The translations under genes were made by a program, and so were the position numbers. A stretch of 64,000 nt of DNA from Poronia punctata (taxonomy: Eukaryota > Ascomycota > Sordariomycetes > Xylariales > Xylariaceae). Below are positions 23,840 through 34,153 of this stretch, piece after piece. The number at the start of each line of letters is the position of its first letter. The first letter of the stretch is position 1. The notes below the pieces were generated by a model, which ran no database searches, had not been told where the DNA came from, and was given only the letters and a program-made list of their open reading frames with translations. The DNA lies in NCBI GenBank assembly GCA_022579005.1, contig MU401549.1, positions 1 through 64,000 on the forward strand. The letters are read 5' to 3'.

Positions 23840-24857
23840 TGCTGTAACGGCTAGTCTAGATATGAAGCCTAAAAAAGTCCTGGTGTGAATTGAGATTGGA
23901 CGGAGAATTCCTGAGGAAAATTCCCGACCAATGATAAGGCGCCGAAATATGCCGGGCAGCGCAGATTTGGAGGTTGGTGTCCTTTTGGATGTTCTTCTTT
24001 GAGGACACAAAACGATAATCCCATTCATTTTGGTAGGTAGTGTGCTTGACCTACATATTTTGCAAACAGTAAAAGGTATGAGGTACCGGTATCGATGGTT
24101 GTCAGCATCTAGACAGCCGGGCGTCGGGTTGAAACTGATTCTGACCGAATACACATATCAAGGTCCTCAGTGCTCTCTCTCTGTCTTGTAACAGTGTTTA
24201 ACAGTGGTATGGGGTGTACCTACCTTATCAGAAGCAAAAATGACGAGAGTGAGACGGTCCGTCATAAGAGCTGACAAAGCAGGTAGGTACGATGGACTTA
24301 TTAAACTTTTACATGCGTACGTGTAGGTAAAATAGGTAGCAACACGCACTATGGTAGCTCCTACTTCATCGAGAGACTAGATAGGCGGAGCTGGGAATGA
24401 GATGGGCTAGGCCCACGGAGCTGCGAGCCGGTAACGTCAAACCAAAGATATACAATGGAATCGAACCTGTTCGGGCCGGGGTGCCGCAAACGGGCGGAAG
24501 TCTTCTTCCCCCCCTCGGGAACCCCATGCCTTATAACATGCCTGTTCCATGGAGCCCGCAACCCACTCACCCTTTCCAGGAAAACCAAGCAATCCAAAGC
24601 CAGGGGTCCCTAGAGATATTCTCCAAAAAACGCAAGCCAATTGCCATATTTATGAGCGCTTGGTACCCCGCGGCGCCCCAACGCGCAAGAGCTAAGGAAC
24701 GGAATTTGAATGGCCGAGCCAGGCGCTGAAGTGACAGTACAGGTCAGAAGACACAGGGCACGAAATAGGGCACCACGCAACCACCTATAGTGCGCATAGC
24801 GAGCGAAAGGACCGGGTGGAATAGGGAAAGAGCAAGGGGAAAAAAAGAGGGATTGAG

Positions 24858-27293
24858 ATGTCCAACGTAGACGTGGTGCAGCGCACAAGCGCTGCGCCAG
24901 TCCCCTCACTTCAGACCGCTATGGCCGCCGCCGCCGCTACTGCTGCCGCTGCTGCTGCTGCTGCCACAGTGACCACAGCGACCAAAGCGACAATCGAAAT
25001 GTCGCCCGCTAAAGCCACGTTGACGACAGCGACGGCGCCGCCGACGGCAAATTCGCACAATTATCACCATCAGACTAATTCGATTAATAATTCGACCGCA
25101 ACATCAACAACGACACCAGCCGTACTGTCATCCCGATCGTCCGCGCACGCGCACGCTCAAGCGACAGCTCCGGCGACGACGATCAAATCCCCGCCGACCA
25201 CGCAAATAACAATAGGCAGTTTATTATCGCAACATCATTATCCGCACCAAAACCACCACTATAGCCAACATCACCAAAACCAGCGCCACCACTCGGCCCA
25301 GCCGAAATCTGCGACAGGATCGGATTTATTAAGAACTAGGCCAAATGGTACTAAACGCACACGATCTAACGATCACAAAGACGACAGGGTTACAAAGAGC
25401 AGGCAACGGCCGGTTTACTTGAAGAGTATGGAACCACCCGTTTTATCATTTTACGGCACTCGGCCGGTGCCTCTGCCTTCGCGTTTTGCCAGCCTCAAGA
25501 AGCGACTGGTAGCAGGGCACGAGGCCGAACTCGAGGCCTCTTGGGGTCGTTTAATTACCGCGCTGCGCGAAGAGGTCAAGTATATCGACGAGCATCGCAC
25601 CGAGCTCATCCCCTCAATTGACTTTACCGAAATAAATGACCGGTCCAAGACGGGCGCCTTCGAGGCCAGTCTAAAGCGACACGGTATCGGTGTCATACGC
25701 GGTGTCATACCGCAGGAGGACGCGAACAAATGGGTCGAAGAGACCAAGCAGTATCTGAAGACGCAACATGATTTCAAGCCACCTCCGGCTCAGGATCCCA
25801 CGTGTTTCGATTTCTTCTGGACGCCCGCCCAGGTGCGGTCCCGCGCACATCCCAACATGCTGCAAGCACAGCGATTTGCCATGTCGCTTTGGAACTGCAA
25901 TAACGATGACAGGCTCGCGACGAGGTTCCCCATCACATATGCTGATCGTATCAGGATAGAGTCCAGCACGAATGGAATCGTCACGGTGAACGGCGTCGCT
26001 GCGCCGCCCGTCTCTCCCGAAGACAGTCTCATCGCCGCCGCAGCCGCCGCCTCGGACGCGGCTATTGCGCAGGTAGATAATGGAAGTCTGGAGCGGTGGG
26101 AACAGGACGGATATGGCCGATGCGGGCTTTACGATGCCATCTTCAAAGGTGACTGGGAGTCGTACAACGCGTGGGATCCTGCCGGCCGTGTCAACGCCAC
26201 ATCGGATCTCTACAACGGTGCGGGCGCTTGCTCGATGATGCGTATGTTCCAGGGTATCCTCGCCTTGACCGTGGTCGAGCCGGGCATGATCCGCTTGCTG
26301 CCCTCGCCGAAGCTGTCGACCGTGTATTTCCTACTGCGACCTTTCTTCTCGCCGAAAGAGCCGGCTCCTGAGGAGGGTGACAGCGCCGAGAAGTGGGACG
26401 ACTATCTCGACCCGTCCAACTGGGCCCTCGACAAGGAGCAGACCACGATAATACATGGCGCAGTGCCCGGTCACGCGCAGCGAGTTACGGCGGCGTGGCA
26501 TCCCCACCTCCAACTCGACAAGAGTCTGGTGACACCACCGACGCTACAGGCGGGCGATTACATTGTCTGGCATCCAGACCAGGCTTATCAGTTCTCCAAT
26601 ACCAACTACCGCAACAATTCGAAGCCCGAAGGTGCCGAGAGCAGCGAGCCTACCACGTCGATGCTGGTATACTCGCCGGCGGCACCACTGACACAGACCA
26701 ACGCCTTGTTCCTGGCACGACAGCGCAAGGCCTTTCTCCGCGGCCACCCGGGCCCCGACTTTGATTCCACAGGTACCGGACTAGGTAGTGAAGCGCCACA
26801 TACGGGACGGCCTGGTGAAAAGGAGATTCGCGAGGTGGGCGGAGAAGAGGGTCTACGGGCAATGGGATTGGCGCCTTGGACGGTGGGTAAACCGGCCGAC
26901 AGCAACGTCAGTAGTGATGGCCCCAGCGCTGCTGTACTATTACAAGAGACGACAAAGTCCAGCCCGCCGGCCGAAGAGAAGAAGGACGTCGAGATGACGG
27001 ACGATAAGACCCATACGACTATTGTGCCGGTAATTCTACCGCCGGGAACCGCATCGACGTCTGGTTCGGGAAGTAACACGCCCTCTACGTCAACCTCTTC
27101 GTCAGTGTCGCGTGCCGAATCAGAAGTCGTCCGACTGGCCAATATTATCCTCTTCCCGGACCGGTACGATTTCTACATGCCTACGAGATCCAGTAGTCCG
27201 GCACCTACTTCGAAAGAGCGAGAAAAAGAGAAGGAGAAGGGGAAGGGGAAAGAAGAGGAGTCCAATAAGGCCCAAGCCAACACACGCGGATAA
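24858..27293 (+). CDS. DUF1479 family protein (putative iron/2-oxoglutarate-type oxygenase)
   Basis: A single intronless frame of 811 residues. Residues 1-190 are low complexity: an alanine tract from GCN codons (about 22-36), Thr/Ala/Pro-rich sequence and a His/Gln-rich stretch. The conserved part starts near EPPVLSFYG (about 192) and runs through IPSIDFTEIN, KRHGIGVIRGVIPQEDANKW, DFFWTPAQVRSRAHPN, LYNGAGACSMMRMFQGILALT, AAWHPHLQLD and AGDYIVWHPDQ. That is the DUF1479 (YbiU-like) order, a family thought to have a jelly-roll oxygenase fold. The His residues of WHPH and WHPD are the most likely metal ligands, by inference. The C-terminal 170 residues are disordered and end in a Lys/Glu tract after a short conserved-looking block (NIILFPDRYDFYMP). 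Typical members are much shorter, so the start could lie further downstream. No substrate is known. Confidence 0.85.
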   Translation: MSNVDVVQRTSAAPVPSLQTAMAAAAATAAAAAAAATVTTATKATIEMSPAKATLTTATAPPTANSHNYHHQTNSINNSTATSTTTPAVLSSRSSAHAHAQATAPATTIKSPPTTQITIGSLLSQHHYPHQNHHYSQHHQNQRHHSAQPKSATGSDLLRTRPNGTKRTRSNDHKDDRVTKSRQRPVYLKSMEPPVLSFYGTRPVPLPSRFASLKKRLVAGHEAELEASWGRLITALREEVKYIDEHRTELIPSIDFTEINDRSKTGAFEASLKRHGIGVIRGVIPQEDANKWVEETKQYLKTQHDFKPPPAQDPTCFDFFWTPAQVRSRAHPNMLQAQRFAMSLWNCNNDDRLATRFPITYADRIRIESSTNGIVTVNGVAAPPVSPEDSLIAAAAAASDAAIAQVDNGSLERWEQDGYGRCGLYDAIFKGDWESYNAWDPAGRVNATSDLYNGAGACSMMRMFQGILALTVVEPGMIRLLPSPKLSTVYFLLRPFFSPKEPAPEEGDSAEKWDDYLDPSNWALDKEQTTIIHGAVPGHAQRVTAAWHPHLQLDKSLVTPPTLQAGDYIVWHPDQAYQFSNTNYRNNSKPEGAESSEPTTSMLVYSPAAPLTQTNALFLARQRKAFLRGHPGPDFDSTGTGLGSEAPHTGRPGEKEIREVGGEEGLRAMGLAPWTVGKPADSNVSSDGPSAAVLLQETTKSSPPAEEKKDVEMTDDKTHTTIVPVILPPGTASTSGSGSNTPSTSTSSSVSRAESEVVRLANIILFPDRYDFYMPTRSSSPAPTSKEREKEKEKGKGKEEESNKAQANTRG

Positions 27294-27951
27294 GAAAGAT
27301 GAAAGGATCTGGGATTCTGGAGCAAAGGAAAGGGTTTATTTTTTGGGTGGTTTACTGTGCTTTCTCCCATCTTGTTTTTGCAAATGTTTTTTTTGGCATT
27401 ATCTTGCTGCTTTTTTATAACCCCATTCGCATTGCAAATTCTACATATATTACCTACACATGTCAAATGTCCAACACGACGACAACCAACGGAAAAAAAA
27501 AGATATTACCCGCGACAAGAAAGACTTTTAACTCATATTATACATTTACACCCCGACTACGACACAATACCTACCTACGATATACTTGACACAACCTTTG
27601 TATATAGCCATCCCTATTTTTCGTCGGTGAGCCTATCTATGGCGTTCACAGAAAGACAAGACGGGGAGAAATTACAGGAAATTTTCGGAACGCGGTTTTG
27701 TTTTTAAGATACTATTCCTCAGCTATTTGCAAGGGAATATATCATTCTGGTTCGGTTAGGTATCTCTGAATAGAAAGGAATATCTGACATGCCTACTTAC
27801 TCAACACATATGCTTATGGTAATTTGCAATACAGTCTCGAAATCCCATGTTTACGTGCTAAGAATTAGAAACTTGATAGACCGCACAACGAGAGCAAAAA
27901 AAAGAAAAGGATCTAGATCGCCACACCTCTTGAAAGCGCTCATGGCCTACC

Positions 27952-27953
<2 letters not shown>

Positions 27954-28006
<53 letters not shown>

Positions 28007-28036
28007 CGGGGGGGGGGGGGGGGGGGGGGGGGGGGG
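27954..28036. repeat. Poly-G run next to an assembly gap
   Basis: The run holds 83 bases of G with a single C at 28007 and is followed by TGGGGGT and ten Ns. A run of this length with an adjacent gap may be partly a sequencing artefact. Confidence 0.9.
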
Positions 28037-28043
28037 TGGGGGT

Positions 28044-28053
28044 NNNNNNNNNN
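28044..28053. other. Assembly gap (10 N)
   Basis: Ten undetermined bases. The true gap length is unknown. Sequence on the right resumes with AT-rich, homopolymer-laden DNA. Confidence 0.99.
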
Positions 28054-28159
28054 GTTTTCGTTCTAACTATTATAAAATTTTTTTTCCCCAAAAATTTTGC
28101 AAAAAAAATAAAATGTTTTTTATCGCCAAACCCCTTTTAACCGCGAATGGCCCAAAAAA

Positions 28160-28181
28160 CCCCCCCCCCCCCCCCCCCCCC
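28160..28181. repeat. Poly-C run
   Basis: 22 consecutive C residues followed by CTAC repeats. It lies about 105 bases right of the gap. Confidence 0.9.
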
Positions 28182-28565
28182 TACCTACCTACCTAGTCAC
28201 CTAGTGTCTGTTAAGCTTTTACTTTTTTTACTTTTTTTTCTCTTTTTTCGGATGATTGAACCGAGGGGCGAGAAAAAGAAGAAGAAGAAGAAGAAGAAAC
28301 CACACACATCTTGTACATTTTGTCATACCAATCTTGGCCATTTTCTTTCTTATTTTGTTAAAGTACGAGTAAAGGAATCCCTTCCCCGACTACCTATATG
28401 AAAATATGAGTTTACTACGTGTAGATAGACTACTTGTACTAGGTTAGGTTAGGTTACTTAATCTCTAAATAGGACAACATACCCATGCACATATCATCTC
28501 ACTCTCAAAACGGGATCTGAGGAGTGCTTTCTCGGGAGGCGTTTCCTATCTATTGCCCCCTTTGC

Positions 28566-28598
<33 letters not shown>

Positions 28599-28731
28599 AC
28601 GCATGCGTTTTTCTTCTTTGGCAATTTCCACATGCGTATCATTACTTATTTACCTACGCAAGCTGTTTGTTTTGTTTTGTTTTTTTTCGGCATGTTCTAG
28701 GCTAGGTGGTAAGTAATTAAGTACTTACTAT

Positions 28732-28770
<39 letters not shown>
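28732..28770. repeat. (TAC)n trinucleotide microsatellite
   Basis: About 13 uninterrupted TAC/ACT units in an intergenic region. Confidence 0.9.
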
Positions 28771-28774
<4 letters not shown>

Positions 28775-31700
28775 TCTAGCATCTCGGAGCTGGAAACGGC
28801 CGCCTTGGCTAATTGCCGAGGGAGCGCCGGGGGGGGAGCGGTCGATCTGGAGCTGAACAAACCTAACCTACTGAGTATTTTACCTACATCTATCCTGCAC
28901 GGATCTAAATAATTCTTTTTGTAACGTTGATTTTACCATGTATGATGGTAGGTATTTTTAAACAAGAGCTATCGCCTAAGTATCTAGGTTACCTACCTAC
29001 TTGGCGATTACCAGGTGGTAGGTACCTTAGGTAAGTACTGGTCTGCCCGTCCCGTCCGTCCGTCCGTAAATGTGTCTATCTAATTTCGGGAACGGCTATC
29101 TATGTACCTATCTAGATCTATCTACCTTTTGGGATAGGAGTTGGGAAAAACTTGGCATTTGGGTTAGGTTAGGTAAGGCAAAGGTAACGTTTCAAGTAGG
29201 TATTACAAGAAAAGAAAAGAAAAGAAAAGAGTTGGACTAGATTTACGGCTTTGATGAAATAAATGGTATGGATGAATAGATGGATCGTTGTTATCCAAGA
29301 TAAGTAAAAGTAAGTATGATTAACTAAACCTTGGTAAACAGCAGCTGACGGTTCCGGCGCATGTACATACTTTCATCTATCTAAAACATGTAGAAATCTA
29401 GGAAGTTAGGTATCTTGAGTTATGTAACCTAACCTTGGTCGATTCACGTCTAGTCAAAACGAATAGATTCTCAAAATAGCAGGAGGATTAAGCATGATGG
29501 CGTCAAGTCTCCTTCTTTTTTCCCTTCTTTTTTTTCTAGAAGAAAAGGAAGAAAAGAAAAGAAAAGAAAAACAGGAGGTAGTATTTATTATGCAAAGAAA
29601 ACTATTGAGGCTTAAAATCTTGTTTTTTTCTTTTAAGTTACATGTGTTTTTACAAAATTATTAGATTTATAGTAGTAGTTGCTCTTATGCATTTAAAATT
29701 GAAAGTTCAGGAAAGGTGACCGTTTAAGCCGTTATTACTGTACGTGTAAAAGTGTACGATTGATTGATTGATTGATTGATTGATAGTTTTAACGTCAACA
29801 GGGGCTATTGTACATAATGCATATTTATGCAACAACCCGACCTCCTTAAGGGTATGTGACGTGGTAAGCAACACTGCCAACGCCCTTAACCTAGGTTAAA
29901 GGCCCTAGTGTAGATAACCAGCCTTATCGTCAGCGCAGGGGTTTATCAAGCCTGGGCATGACTTTTGCGAGGATACAGCCCGTCCACTCCCTTTTAGGAC
30001 ATGGCTGTAGGTAAATCACGCTTATCGCCGCTTATCGCCCCGTGACTGTCGGCAAAACCTCGGTAGGGAAAATCCGGCAGTGTGTTGTTGGCAGCGTAAG
30101 TGTGTAAGCGTTGCGTCGGTCCTATTCCGCGCTGTTTTCAACCTTGTGCGTGCTTAATATTGCCGCCAACGATCCCAGGTCCCTTGTACTGCGGTGTTTC
30201 AGTGCCGACTAGTATGCATCGTCGTATCGTCGTCGTCAAGGTATTAGACGCATCAAGTTTGCTGTATATTTAACGACCAAGCACCTAGGGTCGGAACCAA
30301 CCCACTATCGACGATTTCAAAAATGAAGCCTGTGATAGTCCCAAAATAGGAAGGTTGTGGGTCCTTTTCAAGAAGAAAAATTGAAAAGGAGGGAAGGTTG
30401 TAAAAGTGTACGAATAGATAGCATCCTAGGTTACAACCACTTACCTACTGTGGTACTTGCCTTGCAGGAAAAAAAAAAAGACATAAAAAGGGGATAAAGA
30501 ACCCGGGAACAAGACCCGCTGCGTCTGTTTATCTATCTATCCTTCCAGATCGGAGGCCGGGATTCTATCTGTCAAACTGTCAAAAAATGAGAGATCTTTG
30601 TCCATCATCATTCTAATACCTATCGAAGGTATTTCAAGACTAGACTAACCTAGGTTAGGGGAATTTACAACGTATAACGCGGTTCTCGGGTTTGAGATTC
30701 CATCAGATCTTCAGATGCCAAGGTATGTGTACCTTGATTGGATTGGACCCCATAGATTCGGTTTCAACTTTCGGTTCATGGGACCCTTGGTTCCGAAATT
30801 CCTAATGTGGTAACGAGTCATGTCCATATCTTCTTTTTTACCCAAGCCAGGCTTCTTTTTCTGGCTGAGTAATAACTATATAGGTACGTATTATATTTAC
30901 CAGCTGGCCAACCGACCAAGGTAAATGTAATATGTACTACATACTTTAAGTAGGTATTACATATGTATGATAAAGTCGGGTCCATGTGTATACGTGGTGT
31001 TGGGCCTATTAACCGTACCCCGGTCAGGTATTTCTAGGCCTTCTCTTTCTTGGCCTGAAGGCCATAGTCTTGGCAAGGTACTTATTCGGTATAGCCAAGT
31101 CCAGCCCTTTGTATGTATCTAGAGAAACGGGCTATACCTACCTCGGCATAATCTCACTTGGCGCTCTAGCGTAGCGACCTGACCGGGGTACGATTAATAG
31201 GCCCAACACCACGTACAAGTACTTGTAAACGTACGTACCTATACTCCGGGGTGAGTTTCTCTTCACATTTACAATCCCCGTGTTTTTCTCTACTTGATGA
31301 ATTACACTGTCTAGACACATATAGGTCCGGGTTTCAGGTATTAGTTAATTAACGTAAAGGTTTTATCATCCAAGTGGTAGATCTTTTACATTTCCCCCAA
31401 AAGGACCCAAGGATCTAGGTACCTACTCAGCATTTGCCGAATAATAATGCCGGTCTTATCCTCGTTATTAAGTTTGGTGTTTCTTAATTGTTGGTAACTT
31501 TTGTTTTTATTTTCTGCCAAATATTATTATATCAAACCATTTACCGTACACATACGGTACTTGCATCAATGATACGATAATAGGTAATGCAGGTTGATTA
31601 CTGTGCACATATATACAAACCTTGAATTGAAGAGAGAGAGAGAATTACATGCTTTAAGCTTTCATCTTCGGGGGAGTGGGAAAAAACTGGTTTGTTAAGA

Positions 31701-31794
31701 ATACCGAAGTGGGCAACAATCGATAGTTACGTACTTCTACTCCGCACTTTGCTCAAGGTATGCCTGTTTGTAAGTAAAGTAAGTAAGTGAGTGA

Positions 31795-31798
<4 letters not shown>

Positions 31799-31829
<31 letters not shown>
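31799..31829. repeat. (TG)n microsatellite
   Basis: About 15 TG units, roughly 200 bases upstream of the EthD/hydrolase gene start. Confidence 0.9.
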
Positions 31830-31830
<1 letters not shown>

Positions 31831-32024
31831 AACAACTGAAGAGGGCAGGAAAGACAAGCTGCATCGGAAAAGCTTAATTGTCTGTCCTTTGATTTTTATT
31901 ATCGAATAGAAGAACATAAAAACTATTTCTTAACCTGCAAGAAAAGGTCAACATTCCATCTACATAGTCGAGAAATTCATCATCGTCTTTTATCCTACAT
32001 TTGACAAACGAAAAGAACAAAAAA

Positions 32025-33680
32025 ATGGCTGAACCAGGAAGTCTCTTCGTAACCATGCAACCAAAATCGGGATTGGCACTCGAGCAATTCCACGAATGGT
32101 ATAACAACGAGCACGGCCCGACTCGGCTCCAACTCGCGCAGATCTTCACCAACGGCTTACGGTACCGGGCCCTCGACGGGCAGGAACCGGCCTTCCTGGC
32201 CGCCTACGACGTCACCCGCATGTCCCACCTCGAGACGGAGACGTACACCCGTCTCCGCGCCGGCCGATCCGTCCGCGAAGCCGACACCATCGGCCAGGTA
32301 GACGTGACGCGGTATTTCTGGGACTTGGTCCTGGGCCGGTCCTCCCCCGAGCATTTCCGGCCCGTCGAGCAATTAGCCGATGAAGAGGCCGAGGGATTGG
32401 TTCTCGTCGCTGTGCAATTGACTCCGAGAACGGAGGAGGGCGCCGATGCCGAGGAGGAAATCAAAAGGTGGTATGAAGAGGAACATATCGACATGTTATC
32501 CAAAGTTCCCGGATGGTTACGTTCCCGACTATTTAAAACGTCTTCTTTGGAAAAAGACCAACCTACCAAATTCATCGCTCTACACGACTACGCCAAGATC
32601 AACGGCCTCGCCGGTCCCGGGCCGGAATTAAAAGCCGCCACATCGACACCATGGGCCAAGGAATTATTGTCCAAGCACGCGACCGTGACTTCGCGGAGGG
32701 TATACGAGCTCTTCTACGTCTTCGGCCCCGCGCCCCGCGATCTGCACAATCTCTCCCTCCTCCCGCCAGCCAAGGCGACGTTTAAATCGCCCGACGGAAA
32801 GACCACGACGAGCAACGACGGCGGCGAGGCACCGGTGATAGAGTCGCGCATCGTCACGACGAAAGACGGATTACTATCGATTCCCTACCGATTAGAAGGG
32901 AACCCCGACCCTCACGCGCCCACCATCGCGTTCTGCAATTCTCTACTGACGTCTCTGCACATGTGGGATGCCTTCGTCGGTATCCTCAAGGAGAAGAGGC
33001 CGGGATATCGCATCCTGCGGTATGATTTCCGCGGTCGTAACGCCGGGATCCCGGCCAGACCGGCCACGTTGGACATGTTGGCGGATGACCTGGCGGAGCT
33101 GTTGGCCGCGTTGCGGATTCAGAAATTACACGTCTTAGTAGGCGTGTCCATGGGCGGGGCGACGACGTTGAAATTCGCGCTTCGACATCCGGAAAGGGTG
33201 GCGAAGTTCGTGGCGTGCGATTTCAATGTCGCGTCCAGCGAGGCGAATACCAATGCGTGGAAGCAACGGATCGCGGTGGCGGAATCGGCGACTTCGTCTA
33301 GCGATGGGGTTTCCGGGATGGAGACCCTGGCGACGCAGACGGTGTCCAGATGGTTTCATCCCGACACGGTGAGCTTCAAGTTGGATGTCACTGCTTGGGT
33401 GCGCGATATGGTTGCTGCGAATGATGTGGAGGGGTTCAGGTTCGGATGCCAGGCGCTCTGGGATTATGATATGAAAGAGGAGATGAAGAAGTGTGTGGTT
33501 CCTGGCTTGTTGGTCGTTGGGGAGGAGGATGGGAAAGGGGCGTTGGTTAAGGCTATGGATGGGTTCAAGGATTTGGTTGGTGAGAAGGGGGCTGGTTTGA
33601 TGGTTGTTCCCAAGGCTGGCCATTTGCCTATGTGTGAGCAGCCCGAGGGGTTTTGGGAGGCGGTTGAGAAGTTTTTGTAG
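32025..33680 (+). CDS. Two EthD/ABM-like domains fused to an alpha/beta hydrolase
   Basis: A single exon of 551 residues from an ATG in a strong context (AAAAAATGGCT). Residues about 4-105 and 130-230 are two related modules, each with a beta strand then a W-Y-x-x-E-H motif (EWYNNEHGP and RWYEEEHID) and a later TRYFWDLV or RRVYELFYVF strand. This suggests duplicated dimeric alpha/beta-barrel folds of EthD or ABM type. Residues about 270-551 form an alpha/beta hydrolase of 3-oxoadipate enol-lactonase type. The oxyanion/loop region is followed by the nucleophile elbow GVSMGG (S375), a candidate acid D502 in GEEDGKG, and H533 in AGHLPM. The reaction is unknown; hydrolysis of a lactone or ester is likely from the triad. 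The duplicated barrel could bind a small aromatic or polyketide ligand. No gene cluster surrounds it. Confidence 0.88.
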   Translation: MAEPGSLFVTMQPKSGLALEQFHEWYNNEHGPTRLQLAQIFTNGLRYRALDGQEPAFLAAYDVTRMSHLETETYTRLRAGRSVREADTIGQVDVTRYFWDLVLGRSSPEHFRPVEQLADEEAEGLVLVAVQLTPRTEEGADAEEEIKRWYEEEHIDMLSKVPGWLRSRLFKTSSLEKDQPTKFIALHDYAKINGLAGPGPELKAATSTPWAKELLSKHATVTSRRVYELFYVFGPAPRDLHNLSLLPPAKATFKSPDGKTTTSNDGGEAPVIESRIVTTKDGLLSIPYRLEGNPDPHAPTIAFCNSLLTSLHMWDAFVGILKEKRPGYRILRYDFRGRNAGIPARPATLDMLADDLAELLAALRIQKLHVLVGVSMGGATTLKFALRHPERVAKFVACDFNVASSEANTNAWKQRIAVAESATSSSDGVSGMETLATQTVSRWFHPDTVSFKLDVTAWVRDMVAANDVEGFRFGCQALWDYDMKEEMKKCVVPGLLVVGEEDGKGALVKAMDGFKDLVGEKGAGLMVVPKAGHLPMCEQPEGFWEAVEKFL

Positions 33681-34026
33681 ATTAGACTAGGTGAGTACTC
33701 GTAGACTATAGTGGGAGATCGGGGTGTGTGGTTGGTGCTTTTACCTATTATTCCGTGTTGTGTGATAGATGGTAGTATATCTATTTTCTTTCCCCTCTTC
33801 TGAATTGGCGAAGCTGTATTTCGCATGTCGAAACGTGTATGACCACGAGTAAGAAAATGAAGGAAGGACGCAGGGAGACTCGAGAGAAACATTATATACT
33901 TGTATACGCAAAGTCTATACCGTAACAACAATGTCACAGATAACCTTTAGCATCCATCCATCCATCCATCGTGACCACAAACAGAGTATCGATTTTGACA
34001 TGTCAGAATTCCAACAATAACCGCTT
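33681..34026. other. Spacer between hydrolase gene and tRNA
   Basis: This is the 3' flank of the hydrolase gene, with a (CATC)n tract of about four to five units at 33952-33971 just before the tRNA. No gene is seen. Confidence 0.6.
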
Positions 34027-34033
34027 GCCCGGT

Positions 34034-34045
34034 TAGCTCAATCGG
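34034..34045 (+). promoter_or_regulatory. tRNA A box
   Basis: TAGCTCAATCGG matches the internal Pol III A-box consensus TRGYNNANNGG at the usual place in the D arm. Confidence 0.85.
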
Positions 34046-34078
34046 TAGAGCGTGAGACTCTTAATCTCAAGGTTGCGG

Positions 34079-34143
34079 GTAAGTTACATGTTCAAATCAC
34101 ACACCGAGTCAAGGAACAAAAAATCCTAACGAAAAATCAATAG
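34079..34143 (+). other. Spliceosomal-type intron inside the tRNA gene
   Basis: The insertion starts GTAAGT, has ATCCTAACG with the branch A at 34129, 14 nt before the 3' end, and ends AATAG. These are the donor, branch and acceptor signals used by the protein-coding genes of this window, and 65 nt is within their size range. The position is not that cut by tRNA endonuclease. Because G occurs at both junctions, the insertion can be shifted by one base, but only the GT..AG placement fits spliceosomal rules. Confidence 0.75.
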
Positions 34144-34153
34144 GTTCGACCCC
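34143..34153 (+). promoter_or_regulatory. tRNA B box, completed by the last intron base
   Basis: GGTTCGACCCC matches the B-box consensus. Its first G is the last base of the insertion, so the box stays intact in the DNA although the T stem is split. Spacing from the A box is about 65 nt longer than in an intronless gene. A second weaker B-box-like string, GTTCAAATC, lies inside the insertion at 34090-34098. Confidence 0.7.

Larger units (their letters stand above)
21069..24857. other. Intergenic, about 3.8 kb, rich in microsatellites
   Basis: The region contains many short tandem repeats: (TG)n at about 21744-21778, GATT repeats near 21825-21844, CCTG repeats near 22345-22364, CATA repeats near 22373-22397, and several purine/pyrimidine tracts. 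One small candidate gene on the minus strand is listed separately. The rest shows no coding or RNA feature I can support. Confidence 0.55.
27294..32024. other. Intergenic, about 4.7 kb, includes an assembly gap
   Basis: No gene is supported. The region has a G-homopolymer next to ten Ns, a C-homopolymer, a T-run of about 26 near 28568-28593, (TAC)n near 28732-28770, AAAAG repeats near 29210-29230, GATT repeats near 29759-29784, and (TG)n at about 31800-31829. Many copies of TAGGTTAGG and ACCTACC words are scattered through it. Open frames over the homopolymers are artefacts of low complexity. Confidence 0.6.

Noticed and set aside
26606..27142. 178-codon antisense frame within the DUF1479 gene
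   Set aside because: A shadow of a GC-rich coding region; no start context or motif.
27789..28196. Open frames of 60-135 codons across the poly-G run and gap
   Set aside because: They encode only poly-Gly or poly-Pro plus unknown residues from the Ns; the length is due to the homopolymer.
31138..31320. 60-codon minus-strand frame near 31.2 kb
   Set aside because: Short, no motif and no splice partner; probably chance.
34079..34143. Canonical tRNA-endonuclease intron
   Set aside because: The position is in the T stem rather than 37/38, and the anticodon loop is intact, so the normal eukaryotic tRNA intron mechanism does not fit.
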